Positions 45,543 through 57,108 of a stretch of 64,000 nt of DNA are shown in pieces. This stretch comes from Oikopleura dioica (Eukaryota; Chordata; Appendicularia; Copelata; Oikopleuridae): assembly GCA_907165135.1 (NCBI GenBank), contig OU015569.1:7874501-7938500 (forward strand), given 5' to 3'. Both the position numbers and the translations under genes were made by a program. Below the pieces are notes generated by a model. It made no database searches. It was given only the letters and a program-made list of their open reading frames with translations, and was not told the DNA's origin. Numbering within the stretch: position 1 is the first letter of the stretch; every line of letters begins with the position of its first letter.

Positions 45543-45550
45543 ATCCCGCT
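45543..45550. repeat. Left 8-bp target-site duplication
   Basis: ATCCCGCT directly precedes the hAT-like MITE and is repeated exactly at 45672-45679. Confidence 0.7.
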
Positions 45551-45671
45551 CAGGCTTCGAAAAAATGAGTCTCCGCGTTGTCTCTTCTCGATAACTGAGA
45601 CAGCGTGAGTGTCTCCATGAGGATGAATCACCGATAAAGAGGCAGCTCGGAGACTCATTTTTCGAACCCTG
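45551..45671. mobile_element. hAT-like MITE, 121 bp
   Basis: The left end CAGGCTTCGAAAAAATGAGT (continuing CTCCG) matches the inverted right end, which reads CAGGGTTCGAAAAATGAGTC (continuing TCCG), with one substitution and one A-run length difference. It is flanked by the 8-bp duplication ATCCCGCT. Ends beginning CAGGG with 8-bp duplications are typical of hAT-superfamily elements. It has no coding capacity and sits in the 251-bp spacer after KIFBP. Confidence 0.75.
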
Positions 45672-45679
45672 ATCCCGCT
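45672..45679. repeat. Right 8-bp target-site duplication
   Basis: This is an exact copy of ATCCCGCT next to the right terminal inverted repeat of the hAT-like MITE. Confidence 0.7.
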
Positions 45680-45743
45680 TTATTTATTATAACCTTCATT
45701 CACCATTTGTAATTAAATAAGTGCTTAGAATTGGTCTTTTAGA

Positions 45744-47224
45744 ATGTTGTTACACATCGCAATATTGCTCGCAATATTGCCAGAGACAAACTCTCGTCGA
45801 GGAGGAGGTAGCCGGGGAAGTGGCCGCACAAGCAGCCGCACAAGCAGTCGATACAACAAACCCACTTCATATAACAGACAGTCAACAAGTTATTCGAACA
45901 AAAACTATGGTGGTACGTCAAATCCTACATATTATAATAATAAGCAAAATCATGGCACGTCGTATACAAAGCCTAGAGATTCGTACAGTGGATCTAACTC
46001 ATACAAAAATAAGTATGGAAACTCTGGATACGGCGGCGTACCTTTAGCAGGTGACTATGGGGTTAGCGCGCTGTGAAAGCATTTTATTAATTTAATAAAA
46101 TCGTGTGCGGTAACGCCTGGTAGTATCCTTGATAACCATTGTGGATTTAAGGACAATCGGGCAGCTGGAACAGTCGACAAACTTACAAAGGTCCGACGTC
46201 TTATGCAGGTATGATTAATTATGAGAGTCTTTATAAACACTATCAGGTGGTACCTCGTGGAGTAGAACCAGCCCTCCCGTCAGTTCCAGCACGCTTAAGT
46301 CCTACAAAAACCCCAATTACTACGGTCTTCAGCAATCCGCAAAGAAGAAATCTATGTTTAGCAAGGTCAAAACCCCTTTGATGGTTGCAGGAGGTGCGTA
46401 CTTGGGATACAAGCTTGGCAAAGGCATCGGTCAGCTCTCCATGCTGAGGTAGGATTACGACTATCCTACATCCATTAAATTGCGAACCTAGTAATCCTTA
46501 CTCTTTGATGTCTCCTATGTATGGCGGTTATGGATACGGACCTTACTATAACTATGGGGGTTATCAACATAGCTACTGGCACTCGCAGCCAACGATGTAC
46601 CGGGAATATGCTTATAACAAGTACCCAGATCTAAAGACGGACTCATGCTACGAGTGCTCTTCTATCGGCGGGAGCAACCCCATTTGCGACGATATGGACG
46701 ATAAATACGGCGCCTCCTCTACAAACGCGTACGTAACTTCTTTTCATTCTTCTCTTATCTGTTTTCTAGTTTCCGAACGAAGTGCCCACAAGAAGGCTCC
46801 GTCTGTGTCGTTACTGTTGGACGAGTGTTTCCTGTAGTGAGCGAGGCAATGCCAGCAATTGACCCAAACAACACTGATCCGAATACGTTGAAGAAGTGGG
46901 AAGGCAAATCATTCACTCGGCGTGCATGCGTTCCGCCCAACCGCCAGAACGTGTGCGACGCGTACTGCCCAACTCCAATTCCTGGCTCTGATGTGTGAGT
47001 ATTTCGTCCTTTATTTTAGTTCAATGTCCTATACTCCGCAATTTAGGAAATACGCCGACGAGTGTGATATTTACATGTGTAACATGTGCGATACTGAGTC
47101 TTGCAACTCTTGGGGTCTCCTCTCCATGCCCGACAAAAATAACATAGAGACCGGTCGCGATTCGCAAGCAGCTTTCCAAGCGACAATCCCTCTTATGCTC
47201 GTTCTTCTCATGCTTTTCAATTGA
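45744..47224 (+). CDS. Secreted, probably GPI-anchored protein with prion-protein-like layout
   Basis: The protein begins with a signal peptide (MLLHIAILLAILPETNS), followed by an Arg/Gly/Ser repeat region (RRGGGSRGSGRTSSRTSSR) and a low-complexity Tyr/Asn/Ser stretch. Next come a Gly-containing hydrophobic segment (MVAGGAYLGYKLGKGIGQLS), Gly/Tyr-rich sequence (MYGGYGYGPYYNYGGYQ), a Cys-rich domain (DSCYECSSIGG, CPQEGSVCVTVVG, ADECDIYMCNMCDTESC) and a C-terminal hydrophobic tail (TIPLMLVLLMLFN) suited to GPI attachment. This order resembles vertebrate PrP/Shadoo and similar invertebrate surface proteins. It is an architectural resemblance only; the Cys-rich part differs. Five or six exons; the second intron's ends are uncertain. 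No function is proposed. Confidence 0.7.
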
Positions 47225-47326
47225 AGCTTTAAAATTTTTAAACTTATTAATATTCGCAATTTTATATCCAATATTGATATAGAATAAGCTAAAAATGCCC
47301 TTAAAAGTTATAACACTTATTGAAAA

Positions 47327-47887
47327 ATGCTCTCATCTCGCCTGCGATCCTTACTTTCTCAAATACCTGAACAGTCTCGTTGTATCCTTGTAGCCAAGAT
47401 TAATGCACCACATCTTCAACATTTACCTTTTTTCCGTATTAACTTAAAACTTCTCGAAATATCCCGTAAAGATTTTGTTCCATCTCAAATGCTTGCCTTG
47501 AACTCTTTCATTTCGAAACTGAAATCAATGAATAAAAAGTTTCCAGAATGTCAAGACCTTATTGTCAAAAATATGCCTGCATTATTCAAGAGTAAGCTGC
47601 ACACTCTTCCTCATTCTTGTAACGGTCTTTTATCTACATTTTAGTTGCATGGAGCGCTACAGGCATGATCAGAAAAAATGTCAAAACGCAATAGGGAAAT
47701 GGTTAAAGCAAAGCAGGTCTAGGAAATTTATAAATGTGTGCAAAACTAGATAACATGGTCATTTAACCTATATAGATGACCTGGCAAAATGCTGCGATAA
47801 GCTTATTTCTATGAAGAAGACATCAGTTTCCTGCCAAGGATCGTTTCCGACTTCGTACAAGAGACCATCTGATAGTTCTTCTTAACT
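47327..47887 (+). CDS. Possible small Cys-containing helical protein, uncertain exons
   Basis: A 105-codon frame (MLSSRLRSLLSQIPEQSRC onward) is followed by segments with conserved-looking content in other frames: CMERYRHDQKKCQNAIGKWL and LAKCCDKLISMKKTSVSC, ending near 47887. Spaced Cys in helical sequence recalls small mitochondrial assembly factors, but splice sites do not join the pieces cleanly and no family was recognised. Confidence 0.25.
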
Positions 47888-47888
47888 T

Positions 47889-48195
47889 TTGACAGTGGTA
47901 TTTGTTACGGACTTAGGCAAATTTGAGTTTTTAAGAATGGATGAGGATAATTACCCGGCTAGTGATGTAGTGCCGATTTATGACACGGGTAGTGGAACTT
48001 TCAGCGCAGAGCAAAATACCAAGGTGGGCTTCGCACTTACCCGGGCACTCAGATTACGTCGTTTCACCTGAAAAATACCAATTTACAATCACGAGAGCTC
48101 GTGAACTGATTCGACTGGCTGTAAATTGTCTGGAGTTGTCTCATCCAGAACAGGATTGTCCGGGTAAATGCGAAAACCACATAAGCAGATTTTGA
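47889..48195 (+). CDS. Doubtful small ORFs upstream of USP25/28
   Basis: Two overlapping frames (60 and 71 codons) contain plausible protein-like stretches such as DEDNYPASDVVPIYDTGSG and FTITRARELIRLAVNCLELS. A frame joining them needs an implausibly short intron. They may be part of a small gene or the USP leader. Confidence 0.2.
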
Positions 48196-51100
48196 TGAGC
48201 TCATTGGAAGAGAAAAATAGGAGCCGTAATCGAACGAACTCGCCGTCAGATCTAGTGGCAACAGATGACAGTCCACTGGACCAGCTGCTGAAAACTCCTG
48301 CCACAACTGCTTTACCTGCTTTGCCGAGTTCTGCTCCTATGGATATTTTAGGAATAGGCCGAATTACATTATACTCGTAAATATGATTCTTTTCATTTTT
48401 ATTAATTTGGTGTTAACGTAATGTACCCTTTATGCAGGCAATGATGATGAGGATCTCCAAAAAGCACTCCAAATGTCTCTTCAAGATGGACAAAATAACG
48501 AATTGAGCGCAGAGGAAAAAGACTTTCAAAGGGCGATTGCCGAATCTATGCAGACTCACGAAGCCCATCAAAACCCAGAAAAGCGCTCGCTAGAGTCTGA
48601 TCGAGCTCCGCAGTTGGCAAATCCCGAAAGAGATCCAGACATGCCTGCTGGAATGCGTAATGTTGGGAGTAGCTGCTGGTTTAATTGCGTTCTCCAGGTA
48701 GTTAAATTCAAAGTTTCACAGCGTGAAGGGTCATGTTTCAGATAATGTACAACATTCCGAGCCTTCGGGAAGCAATATCTCACTACAACTCCTCATCCCC
48801 GTCGGAAGAGTTCTTTGCCTTACAAAAAACGTTAGCCTTACTTCATTTGTCGAAGTACTCTTGGGTGGACCCGATTGACGAAGTCCTTCTTTATCGTAAG
48901 ATGATGCCGATGTCATCGCAACAGGATGCTGCTGAATTTCTTGGGAAATGCATCGAAATTTGCGAGAAAGAGTTCAAGAACGGCAACGAAAATGAGGACA
49001 TAAGCGCGTTGACTTCAATTTATTCGGGGACACTCACTGTCACAGGCAAAGATAGTAAGGATCAGGTAATTATATACATTATTCTGTTGGCTCAGCGGAC
49101 GGTTCCTCGTCCTACAAAATAATTGATTCACCTCGAGCTTGATAATACCTCTGGAGAATTTTCTTCCTGGCCATCTTCAGGATTTTCTTCTTCTACTTGT
49201 GTCTCATCCTTAGCTGGTTTAACTTTGATCGGTGTAACTGGGGTTACTTCTTGAGTTTCAGTAGCCAGAGAACCTTGTGTCACAGGCGCAACTGGAGCAG
49301 CTATTTGCTGCGGAACTCCCATCATCGCCTGCGTCAGTGGTGCAGCCGCTACTGGAGCACCACTTAGCTGAGCTAATTGCTAGTTACACATTCATAGACG
49401 GGCTATACCTTCGCTAGCTCTTGATCATAGTAGGCTTTGTAGTAATTATATTCTTGCATGAAGTAGGTCTTGTAGTCTTCCTCGAGTTTTTGTCTTAATA
49501 GATATTTATTCCCATGAATATGAGTCAACTTCATGGGAATAAATATGACATGGTTAATTCATATGAATACTTCCATATGAGAAGTTAGTTTAATATCGCA
49601 CCTTGATGCATCATCAGTTGCCTGAGAAACTGCCGTCAAGTAATTCTGATCAGTTTGCATTCTCATGCTTGGCTCCATGGCAGCAAGTTGTGTTTCCGCT
49701 TGTTTCTTGAATTGAAGGTATTCAGAAGACATTCCACTCGGAGCGTCAGGCAGCGTCGGTATCTGGTTCGCCGCAGCTGCACCATTTACTTCCACCCTTC
49801 GAAATTCATAAATAGTTTTCTTGGATCACAAGGATTGCGACGAGTGCGACTTATTGTGGGGCACTGTCGCATTTACAGTATAGGCTATACTTTTTGCTTA
49901 CCCTGCACCAACTTGATCGGAAACCTCTCCTAGACCTTCTCCTTCCGCTTCCTCTTCCTCGCCTTCGAGGAGTGCCGCAGAAATATTAGCAATTTCTTGA
50001 CGGGCCTCTGCCACATCGGCCTTTACAAAATGAAGCTCTTCTCTCACTTGTTGTATGAACTCTTTCATGATTTCACAGAGCTCTTTTTGTCTATCTTCAG
50101 AATTTTTATCTAACATGATGGCGGCAGTATAGATGCATCCGTTTGTCGACATGTTTTGCTGTTTCTACAAAATAATCATTCCAACTTTTTTATGCTTTTC
50201 CTTAAATCCCAAACCTTTATATTCTGCTCAAATGGTTTGAATGCATCTTTGTCCTCATACGGGGTGGGAAGCTCCAGCTCTAATATGTCCTTTTTTCACG
50301 GTTTTTCACATTTTTGAAAAATGATTTTTCTATAATATCGTTGATATTATTGATAGTTTCACATAAATAAAACAAAAAATCTGAGTTTATAGAGGTTAGA
50401 AATTTCTCTCTTTCGAACCGCTTCTGATGTGCTTGAATTGGATCACACTGTATTTTGGTGATAGGATCGCGATCCGGTTTCTTGTATCGAGACCTCCATC
50501 CGAGTAGATTCTCTGGGGGCTGTATGTGCTCTTTCCACTTATGGAGACGTTCCTCTGATAAAACTTCGTGTTCTCTTTGCGGATCCATTTCCATTTCAAA
50601 CTCATCTTCGCACTCAGGCAACTCGAGCTCTTCATTTTCCGCCATCTTTGTGGAGACTGATAAATTGGAAAAAACGCTTTATATGGTACTATGTACTTCT
50701 GAAAGATTGACTAAAGATTGAATCATTTAAATCATGTCCGCACTGCAGAATTAATAGAGTCTTCCGTTTAGTCATTTTCGAGCAACGAGGATTTTGGTCC
50801 ACATTTTAATATTCATGTTCACCAAAAGGGGAACCTAGGTACGTGCTGTATATTTTATAAGGTTACAACTTGCCCTTTAGAAAACGCCTTGAATGGAATT
50901 GAAATCAACAAGGAGACGTGGATCAAGACTCTTCCCCAGGTGCTTTTCCTAAACTTAAACCGCTTCGAGTACAACCGGCAACTACAAGTCCCTCAAAAAT
51001 CGAATGAACGACTTGAGTTTAAAGAAGAAATTTTCATGGATAGGTACTTGAGCTGCAACCAAGACAGGGTAATGATTTATTTATCGTATGTCTAAGAAGC

Positions 51101-53122
51101 AGGAGAGGCTAGACTGCGGCTGAATAAGTGATCATCGTGATTCGCGAGAGGCGACTGACAATTCCAAAAGAAGAAATAGATATTTTCGAACAATTTTAAA
51201 ACTATCTTTAATTACCCTTACAAGACTTGGCTAGAAAACTCCACAACGAACATCAGTCTATCGAGGAAAAACTTCTCACGATAAGTAATTCAAAAGCAGC
51301 TCTCACAAAAAGAGGAGATATGAATGTCAACCGTACGCTGCAAACTGTGATCGACATGTGTGCTGCGACGGAAAGCTCAGAAACGTTGCCCGCTGATATC
51401 AGTCTCTCTGATATGAAGGCTACCAAGGCTGTGCTCACCAAATGGAACGACTTTATTAAATCGGAAAATCAGAAGCTTTCTGAAACAGCCACTGAATTGC
51501 GCTCTCAAAGAAGAAATCTTTACACGAAAAGTTCGTTGCAGCAAGAGAGATTCTTTTTATCGGGTGTGATTGTTCACCAGGGACAAGCAGGCGCTGGTCA
51601 TTACTGGGTTTACATTCTAAAAGGCGAATCATGGTGGCGGATCAACGATAATGATGTTAAGAAAGTTGAGTTTTTCGACATCGAGAAAGAAAGCTTTGGT
51701 GGTGCCTCCGGTAGCTCGTCAGCCTATATATTGGTTTACCAGAAAGATGGGGGTACTGTTATCACTGACGAGCTAGCCCCTGCCCTTGACAGTGCTGTGA
51801 AGCATCATGACGAACAGCAGGCTCAGCGAGCTAGTGAAGCTAATCGGAAGTCGCCGCCAGTGCCAGATTGGTCTGAGCCAGTTGATGATCCATACAGTGT
51901 TAATGTTATGCACCACGTTCCCGCCTTCAGCAATACGGAAGCGTCGCCACTTGATATTCCAGCGTTGGAAGTTGCGACAGAAGAAAGTGACATGGATGTC
52001 GACGAAGTCAATGTTGTCTCAAGCAACCTCACCTCTACAGAGCTAGAGTACAGGTAACTGTAGAAGAACTGTTTGAAATTATCTTCATTATTAAGCCAGC
52101 AGTTTGACGCTTGGCTCCAAGGCAACTGCAGAAATGAGAAAACGAGATTTTATAAGAATCATTTTATCGATTCTTTGACATATGATCTACAAACGAAACG
52201 GCAACTAAAGTTTGCGGCATTTTTGGACGAAAATGGCAAAACAGAATTTCTTCGAAGTTTCTGGAATGAAGTCAAGAATAAGGTTTTGAATGGCCTTTTA
52301 ACCTCTTACAAACTTTTAATTTAGGAGCTTATTGAGCAATATAGAAATATTTCTAAGCTCCATGCTCTCCATGCCTGCACGTTTGAAGATATGGTTCAAG
52401 GTACTTGAGCGGCCATATTCCAAATTCATTAAAACTGATAGCCCTTTTCGCCTGGGACAATGGCAGGTGGAATACTATGGATGACGTTATACGGGCGCTT
52501 CAATATGCTGAGACGGCTATATTTGATCAAATATGGTTTACCGAGTTAAACGACATTGGCTGCGATGAGATTGAGCATTCATATTTCTATGATGCACTGA
52601 GTCGTATACTCTTTGATGCCACTAACGTAAGATTAATTGAAAAATGCGTATTTGAAGGAAATTTAGAAAATAATGGATGCTTTGTCTTCTGCGGCTAACC
52701 CAATTGCTCATTTGAAGGAACTAAATGGCTACCTGAATCTATTTTTGTATTTGAGCAAAAGCATTAACTCGTTCACGGAATATAGGAACTGGTTTTATCA
52801 TCAATCTGCAGCGTGTATTCATGAACTCTAGTTTACACTCCAAAAACCAAAAAATAGAGATGACACGATAAACAACGTAAAGCAGAGAGTAGACTTCGTG
52901 CGTGGCAAGTGGCTAGAATTTCAGGAACAAACTTTCAATACCGAACTGGACAACGCCAAAGGACCAATGGAAGATTTTATCGGCCGTCTGTTCCTCGAGG
53001 ACTGCCAAGAAATTTATTATAATCTACGAAGCCGCGAGGATGAAAGCTCGTGGAAACTGAAAGAGGATCCAAATCTGACAATGCAAAATTACAGTTCACT
53101 GAAGCAACAGAAGTTTGATTAA
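48195..53122 (+). CDS. USP28: Ubiquitin carboxyl-terminal hydrolase 25/28
   Basis: This is a cysteine deubiquitinase of the USP25/28 subfamily. A disordered start (MSSLEEKNRSRN) joins through a GA-AG intron (48352-48437) to two ubiquitin-interacting motifs, DDEDLQKALQMSLQD and EKDFQRAIAESMQ. The Cys box is GMRNVGSSCWFNCVLQ, then MSSQQDAAEFL, the finger/palm block LPQVLFLNLNRFEYNRQLQ with FMDRYL, a helical insertion (ARKLHNEHQSIEEKL), and the His box VHQGQAGAGHYWVYI. The long C-terminal helical domain ends QKFD at 53122. Catalytic Cys and His are present. The intron from 49066 to about 50781 contains a gene on the other strand. Exon limits between 51060 and 51230 are approximate. USP25 and USP28 cannot be told apart here. 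Confidence 0.9.
49079..50645 (-). CDS. Unidentified coiled-coil protein nested in a USP25/28 intron
   Basis: Starting MAENEELELPECEDEFEMEM, this gene has an acidic N-terminus with IQPPENLLGWRSRYKKPDRD, a short exon LELPTPYEDKDAFKPFEQNI, then a coiled coil (ELCEIMKEFIQQVREELHFV with KADVAEARQEIANISAALLE). The C-terminal half is Ala/Pro/Gln-rich with DYKTYFMQEYNYYKAYYDQE and QQIAAPVAPVTQGSLATETQ. A final intron joins ENSPE to DEEPSAEPTE and a stop at 49079, only 13 bp from the flanking USP exon. Exons join with canonical GT-AG introns. No family was recognised. Confidence 0.6.
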
Positions 53123-53859
53123 ATGTACACAGCCAAAAATATTTATTGCCATTAAAACAAAATACTGCTCAATGACATCCTGTTCAAAATTTCGCTACCA
53201 ATGCAGGCTACATGTAACCTACCTGTATATTCCTGTATGATAATGAAAATATTTATATAAATAAAAAGATAAAGATGTTCAAAAATATGTTGACTGAAAG
53301 ATTATTGAGCGCCGGTGACTAGAGTTCACTCAGTTACTTGCGCTTACTTTGATTCCTTCCTTGCTGGAAATAATGAACTCGCAGGATCTGCCTTTATTTG
53401 TTACAAATAAGATTGTAAAAAGTGAGAGTTATTTTCTTATCACGATCAAGAAGAAAATTCTAGTGACAGAGCACTTGGGCCAGCCTGAGTAGTATTGTCC
53501 TAGTCGTAATCCTTTCAATTAAATTATTCGCAGAGAACAAAAGGCACACTTTGCACAGATTTCCACGCGTCAAAAATTCTAAGCCTTTGAATTTAAGCAT
53601 TCTCGTCTTGTTGTCCTTTTGAGATTTCGCTCTCTCACTGTTCGCTGCCGCAAATTTACCATTTCTGAAATCACAACCGGTAGCGAATTAGTTAAATGAC
53701 TCGCCGCCTGAATCAGAGATCATCGTAAAAAGCAGGCAAAGCCTTTCATGACAATTTTACCATTTGTCCGTTATACTTTACCGACTGGCGCCGCCACAAA
53801 AATATGAAATAGAGAAATTTACAACTGCGGGTGGAATAATAAGTGAAACGAAAGCTACC
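53123..53859. other. Intergenic before the Ig-like receptor gene
   Basis: This 737-bp AT-rich region has no supported ORF. It probably contains the USP25/28 polyadenylation region (AATAAA-like tracts near 53260) and the promoter of the next plus-strand gene. Confidence 0.5.
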
Positions 53860-56603
53860 ATGCTGGTGATTCTAGCATCAATATTTGGCTTATTATCAGC
53901 GAGAGAAGTACCTGTCGAGCTTATCGCCCAGCCAGTCGTCAGCAGTCGTGATGGAAGCATTCAGTGTTTTTTTGATTTGGAATTATCAGATAGGCTCAAA
54001 GGTTTAACTTGGAAGTAAGTTCGGGGCTCGATTATTTACGTTTACTATAATACATTGGCATGATGTTCTATTCTTTCATAAAAGAAAACGCGAATATCAG
54101 AATCACCTCTTTTACTACTTGAAATTCTAGGCGTTCTTTCCAAGATGAGGAGGATGAAATTATCATGGTGCTGGACGGAGAAGGTCAAACCCGACACGCA
54201 TTAGACGGCAGATTTTCTAGCTTTTTGAAAAATGCGACGAGCATCGATAGTAAAAATAGGTAATTACAAAAAGGTCAACTGACACTCAAGTTCAGGCATA
54301 CGGTTTCGATAAAGGAATTATCCATTGTTACCGGACGCACTCCCCAAGATTGTCGAAAAGACATTGTAGATCCAAGAATCGTTACAAATCCTACACAAAG
54401 CTGTTTATTCAGTAAATAAACTTGCTGAAAATTGCCTACAAAAAGCCAAGAGTGTCAAAAATTTTACGAGATAATTTAGAGACCCGGCATTACGATGATA
54501 GTTCTGTGATTAAAATAGGCTTATGAGATTTTTTTTCATAATCCCCACATACTTAAATAATTAACCTTAGACAAAGTATTTTTTATCAATTGAAGATATC
54601 ATTCTAAAAGCGTATAAAGCTAATATATTTTAATATTCAGATTTGAATCGTTATTGAGAATAAATGAGGTTTCAACCAGTGATGACCAGTTCGACTACAA
54701 TTGTGAAATTACTTTTATGGACTCAGTAAAGGGTGCTTTCCATCAGTCTGATTCTGAAACAGGTGCAAGGTTGAAAGTCCTTCGCCCTCCCTCTACGCCC
54801 TATTTGACGATTGATAGCAGCTCAGGTTTGGAAATAAATTTTGCTCGTAAAAGCGTCTAATCCGTTTTTGAAGACGAGGCGGTATTTAAATGCGAAGTCG
54901 AGGATCTCGGATACCCAAACGATGCCTCCGTCGAAATACTTCACAACGGGACGTTACTTACAAGCCAGCAGAACGCAATTATCGAGGCCGATCTCAAACT
55001 TAGTCCCAAAGACGCACGTACCATTGTTGAGTGCCGAACAAGTCACGAAAGTTTCGATCTTGGACTAGCGCAACAAACGACTGACGAGTTCGAGCTCGTC
55101 GCTCCGCAATTGAGTGGGCCGAATGCACCATTTTCGCTCTATTTGACGAAAAAGGCTTTGTCTCAGATCCCTGCTAAAAAAGTGAACACCAACTCTGCAC
55201 TTGGTTCCGGAACAGGCCTTTCTGTCAAAATTCAGGACAAGTGAGCATTTTTTCGTGATAACAGAAAGTTAACGGATGAGTTTAGGTCAGCAAAATACTG
55301 CCATGTTTCTGTGGAAATGGATACTGACGCGCTTCCAGTTCCAGCCTTGCTAGTTTTCACAGGAAAAAACCAAACGTCAAACATGACTCCATCGAGTGGC
55401 AATCGTATGACCATCACGCTCGACAAAAATGCCGAATCTACAACTGTTGTGGCTATGAGCCCCCTTGGAAGTGTCGGCTTTACCTTCGACAACTCGGTCC
55501 ACGCAGAATGTAGGTACTGCGAATCTCGACCAATTTAATTTTGCGCGTTAGGTTTTCCTTCGCTTCCTGCTCAAACAGTGAAGAAGTCCGGCAGCTCGTC
55601 ATTCAACGGGGCGATTATCGCCATATTCGTTATAGTGATTCTTGTCAGTGTTCTAATTGGATTAGGTTTGTAGTCGTTTTTTTTAAATTCGTTTCGTTTG
55701 CTTTATAATTACTCACGCTGGTTCTAGTGTTTTTGAAAAGACGGCGGGACATGGAAAAGGGTAACGGTGATAATGAAAACGCAAACGCGACGATGCGGTC
55801 TGTTGAATCGCAGGACTTCGAAGCTTACCAACCGGAGCAAAATGATACAAAAAGAAGCCAGTCTAATCGAGAATCAGGTTTATTTTTCAAGAAATTATAA
55901 TCCTTATTAATCTGATCTCGTAGTTTATTTCAGTAAAGGTTTCGGATCTCATTAAGATCATCTTCATTACTAAATAGTTGTAAGAAAACGTAAAAAATAG
56001 AACGAACCTTTGAGGGCCTTTCGGGCATAATCAATTATGGCAAATATATTTCAATTATAATTATTGCATGATCTTGTTAACTTTTCATTTTAGCATTAAT
56101 TTTCGTCATAACTTTTCTTTAACTTGGTACAATCGATGAAGCACTTAATCAGCAGTCGTACGAGTTGTATTCTGAGTTATTGTTTTCAGGAGCAACATAT
56201 TTACTACGGCAATGTTTATGCGGAAATAATTAGCGAAACGCTCATGGCGTTGTTTTTATTATAAATTAAGCAGATGTTAATTTGAATTTAATCAAATAGC
56301 TTTTGTTCTAATCTAGCGCGCCGTTAGAACTTGATAAATACATTAAAACTATTATGAAAGAATAAATATTCAGAGACTTCTCGTTTCGTTCAACCAAACA
56401 CAAGCCTTGCTCTCTCAGACGATGATGCAGACATCTAGTTTTAATCAATCTTATATTCTCGCCTGTAATAAATTATCGAATTTAAAATCTCAATTTTAGG
56501 TGTTTTCTATGATGCCGAAGCTGAAGAACAGTCATTTATAGCTTCTGAAAACGAAGCTAGATTAGGTGAAGAGTCGCCTTTGCGTAAACAAATCTACAGC
56601 TAG
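53860..56603 (+). CDS. Type I membrane protein with Ig-like domains
   Basis: A signal peptide (MLVILASIFGLLSA) leads to an Ig V-like domain (SIQCFFDLELSDRLKGLTWK, later DDQFDYNCEITF with the D-x-Y-x-C motif). A second Ig-like domain follows (AVFKCEVEDLGYPNDASVEI, DARTIVECRTSHE), then a membrane-proximal region with several N-glycosylation sites. The transmembrane helix is AIIAIFVIVILVSVLIGLG, followed by the stop-transfer FLKRRR and an acidic cytoplasmic tail that continues after a ~630-bp intron (VFYDAEAEEQSFIASE) and ends RKQIYS. It looks like a small nectin/JAM-type adhesion or recognition receptor, but the ortholog was not identified. Confidence 0.72.
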
Positions 56604-57108
56604 AGTTCTTCAAAGTCCTTTAAATTATGTCAGTGTAGAAAAGTGAAATCCTGTATTTCATCAAGAGAAACTAATTTTTCTACCGATTGTTGAATTCTTT
56701 TGAAAGATCACTCGGCCGTTTTATGAACTTCGAAAAGCCTCGAAGTGGCCCTTTGGAAGATAGACTAGCCCAGGAAGCGATTCAAATTAATTCATAAATC
56801 TGCCAAAAAGATTTATAAAAACCTCTGTTTTCGATGGTAAAAAATATCGCCTTGAAAGCTCTACAACAAAAACACTAATTGAAGAAAATCAATATCAGTG
56901 CTAAAATCGCCAACTACCATTTTCGAAAATATAAAATTAACAAATCATTTATGAAATAGAAAACCTTTATTGTTTGTTCAATACAGCAATATTTTGTATA
57001 TCACGATTTGGAGAAGCTCCCTCGGGCTTTTTAAAAAAGTTTATACAGTGAGTGAAAATATTTATGTACAAGAATAAGAATCGGAGCATCTTCTTGAGAC
57101 GGTAGTAT
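56604..57108. other. Convergent intergenic region
   Basis: This 505-bp AT-rich spacer separates the 3' ends of the Ig-like gene (plus) and the PLA2-fold gene (minus). No gene or notable repeat is seen. Confidence 0.5.

Noticed and set aside
45655-45671. GGTTCGA-like B-box on the minus strand suggesting a tRNA
   Set aside because: It is part of the hAT-like terminal inverted repeat; no cloverleaf or acceptor stem forms.
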